NCBI RefSeq assembly: GCF_004193775.1
Contig: NC_041019.1
Span: 52,179,928-52,243,927, forward strand
DNA length: 64,000 nucleotides
Reading direction: 5' to 3'
Source of the DNA: Glycine soja
Taxonomy: Eukaryota > Streptophyta > Magnoliopsida > Fabales > Fabaceae
In this document: positions 63,590 to 64,000 of the stretch, piece by piece
Position numbering within the stretch: the stretch's first letter is position 1
Layout of the letters: each line of letters begins with the position of its first letter
Made by a program: the position numbers and the translations under genes
Notes under the pieces: model-generated
Told to the model about the DNA's origin: nothing
Databases searched by the model: none
What the model saw: the letters and a program-made list of their open reading frames with translations, nothing else

Positions 63590-64000
63590 CTGCCAATCAG
63601 AATGGTTGAAATTTAGGCACCCACAGCAACAAATTCACAATATTTTGATATAAATCAAGTTGAGTAAATCCTTCTGAAAGATGGAAATCACTGGATATGG
63701 AATTCTGAAAAATGGAAAAGTACTTTTTAAAAAATATTTTTTAAGAAGCAGATAGGATTTGCATCTAAAGAAAAACAGAAAACTGCTTTAAAAAAAAATA
63801 GTTTAGACAAACATAAAATAAAAAAAGCAGAAAATTGCTTATTTTATTAAAAAATAATAGTGTTTTGAAAGATAAGCTTAAAACAAACAGGCCCATAATA
63901 AGCTCTAGTCTTTAAACAAACTTAGCAAACACATTTAATAAAATGTTCATTACTGTTAGTGTAATGTAATTAATCTGTATGAATGCACATCAATACCACA
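63590..64000 (-). other. Upstream intron of the DUF3245-like gene, to the window edge
   Basis: AT-rich sequence with a TTTTTAAAAAATATTTTTTA-type inverted stretch near 63720-63745. I did not find a convincing first exon here, so the start codon probably lies beyond base 64000. Confidence 0.4.

Noticed and set aside
1..64000. CRISPR arrays, operons or phage-like systems
   Set aside because: The window is plant nuclear DNA with spliced genes. The tandem repeats present are short, adjacent and without unique spacers.

Overview
The window is plant nuclear DNA, most likely from a legume close to soybean (Glycine). The evidence is multi-exon genes with GT-AG introns, very AT-rich intergenic DNA full of small transposons, and three plant-specific protein families. 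The species call is an inference from protein resemblance and element types. No database search was run.

Genes occupy the two ends and one block near 20-26 kb. (1) Bases 34-4502, minus strand: the 5' eight exons (354 codons, all phases consistent) of a signal peptide peptidase-like aspartyl protease of the SPPL2/SPPL4 type. It has a signal peptide, a PA domain and the first four membrane helices, and the catalytic half lies beyond base 1. (2) Bases 19546-26030, minus strand: a complete nine-exon, 883-residue USP / coiled-coil / protein kinase / U-box E3 ligase of the PUB33-like group, with an apparent 5' UTR intron. (3) Bases 57512-61479, plus strand: a complete six-exon, 929-residue DUF3741/DUF4378 (TRM-like) protein with a long 5' leader. 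(4) Bases 62964-63589, minus strand: the last two exons of a small DUF3245-like protein whose start lies beyond the right edge.

The long spaces between genes (about 5-19, 27-55 and 62-63 kb) contain no credible protein-coding gene. They hold recognisable mobile-element remains: a decayed LINE RNase H domain (5.3-5.8 kb), a long-TIR foldback element (12.7-13.2 kb), a hAT-like MITE (18.0-18.6 kb), a Stowaway-like MITE (30.3-30.6 kb), a Mutator-like element with a perfect 9-bp target duplication (33.5-34.2 kb), two further long-inverted-repeat elements (36.0-36.3 and 38.2-39.8 kb), a TTTGGTTT-type MITE (49.4-49.8 kb) and an Au-type SINE with a perfect 14-bp target duplication (50.9-51.0 kb). Introns of the PUB gene carry a TRIM-like mini LTR element, a partly duplicated solo LTR and a SINE remnant. 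Microsatellites and homopolymer tracts are frequent, and two promoter-like islands have no gene attached.

The four genes point to independent housekeeping or signalling roles: intramembrane proteolysis, ubiquitin/kinase signalling, probably cortical microtubule organisation, and an unknown nuclear role. They do not form a cluster. I found no convincing undescribed system. The best leads are a stop-free in-frame intron containing an (AT)n tract in the DUF4378 gene, and the well-delimited transposons.
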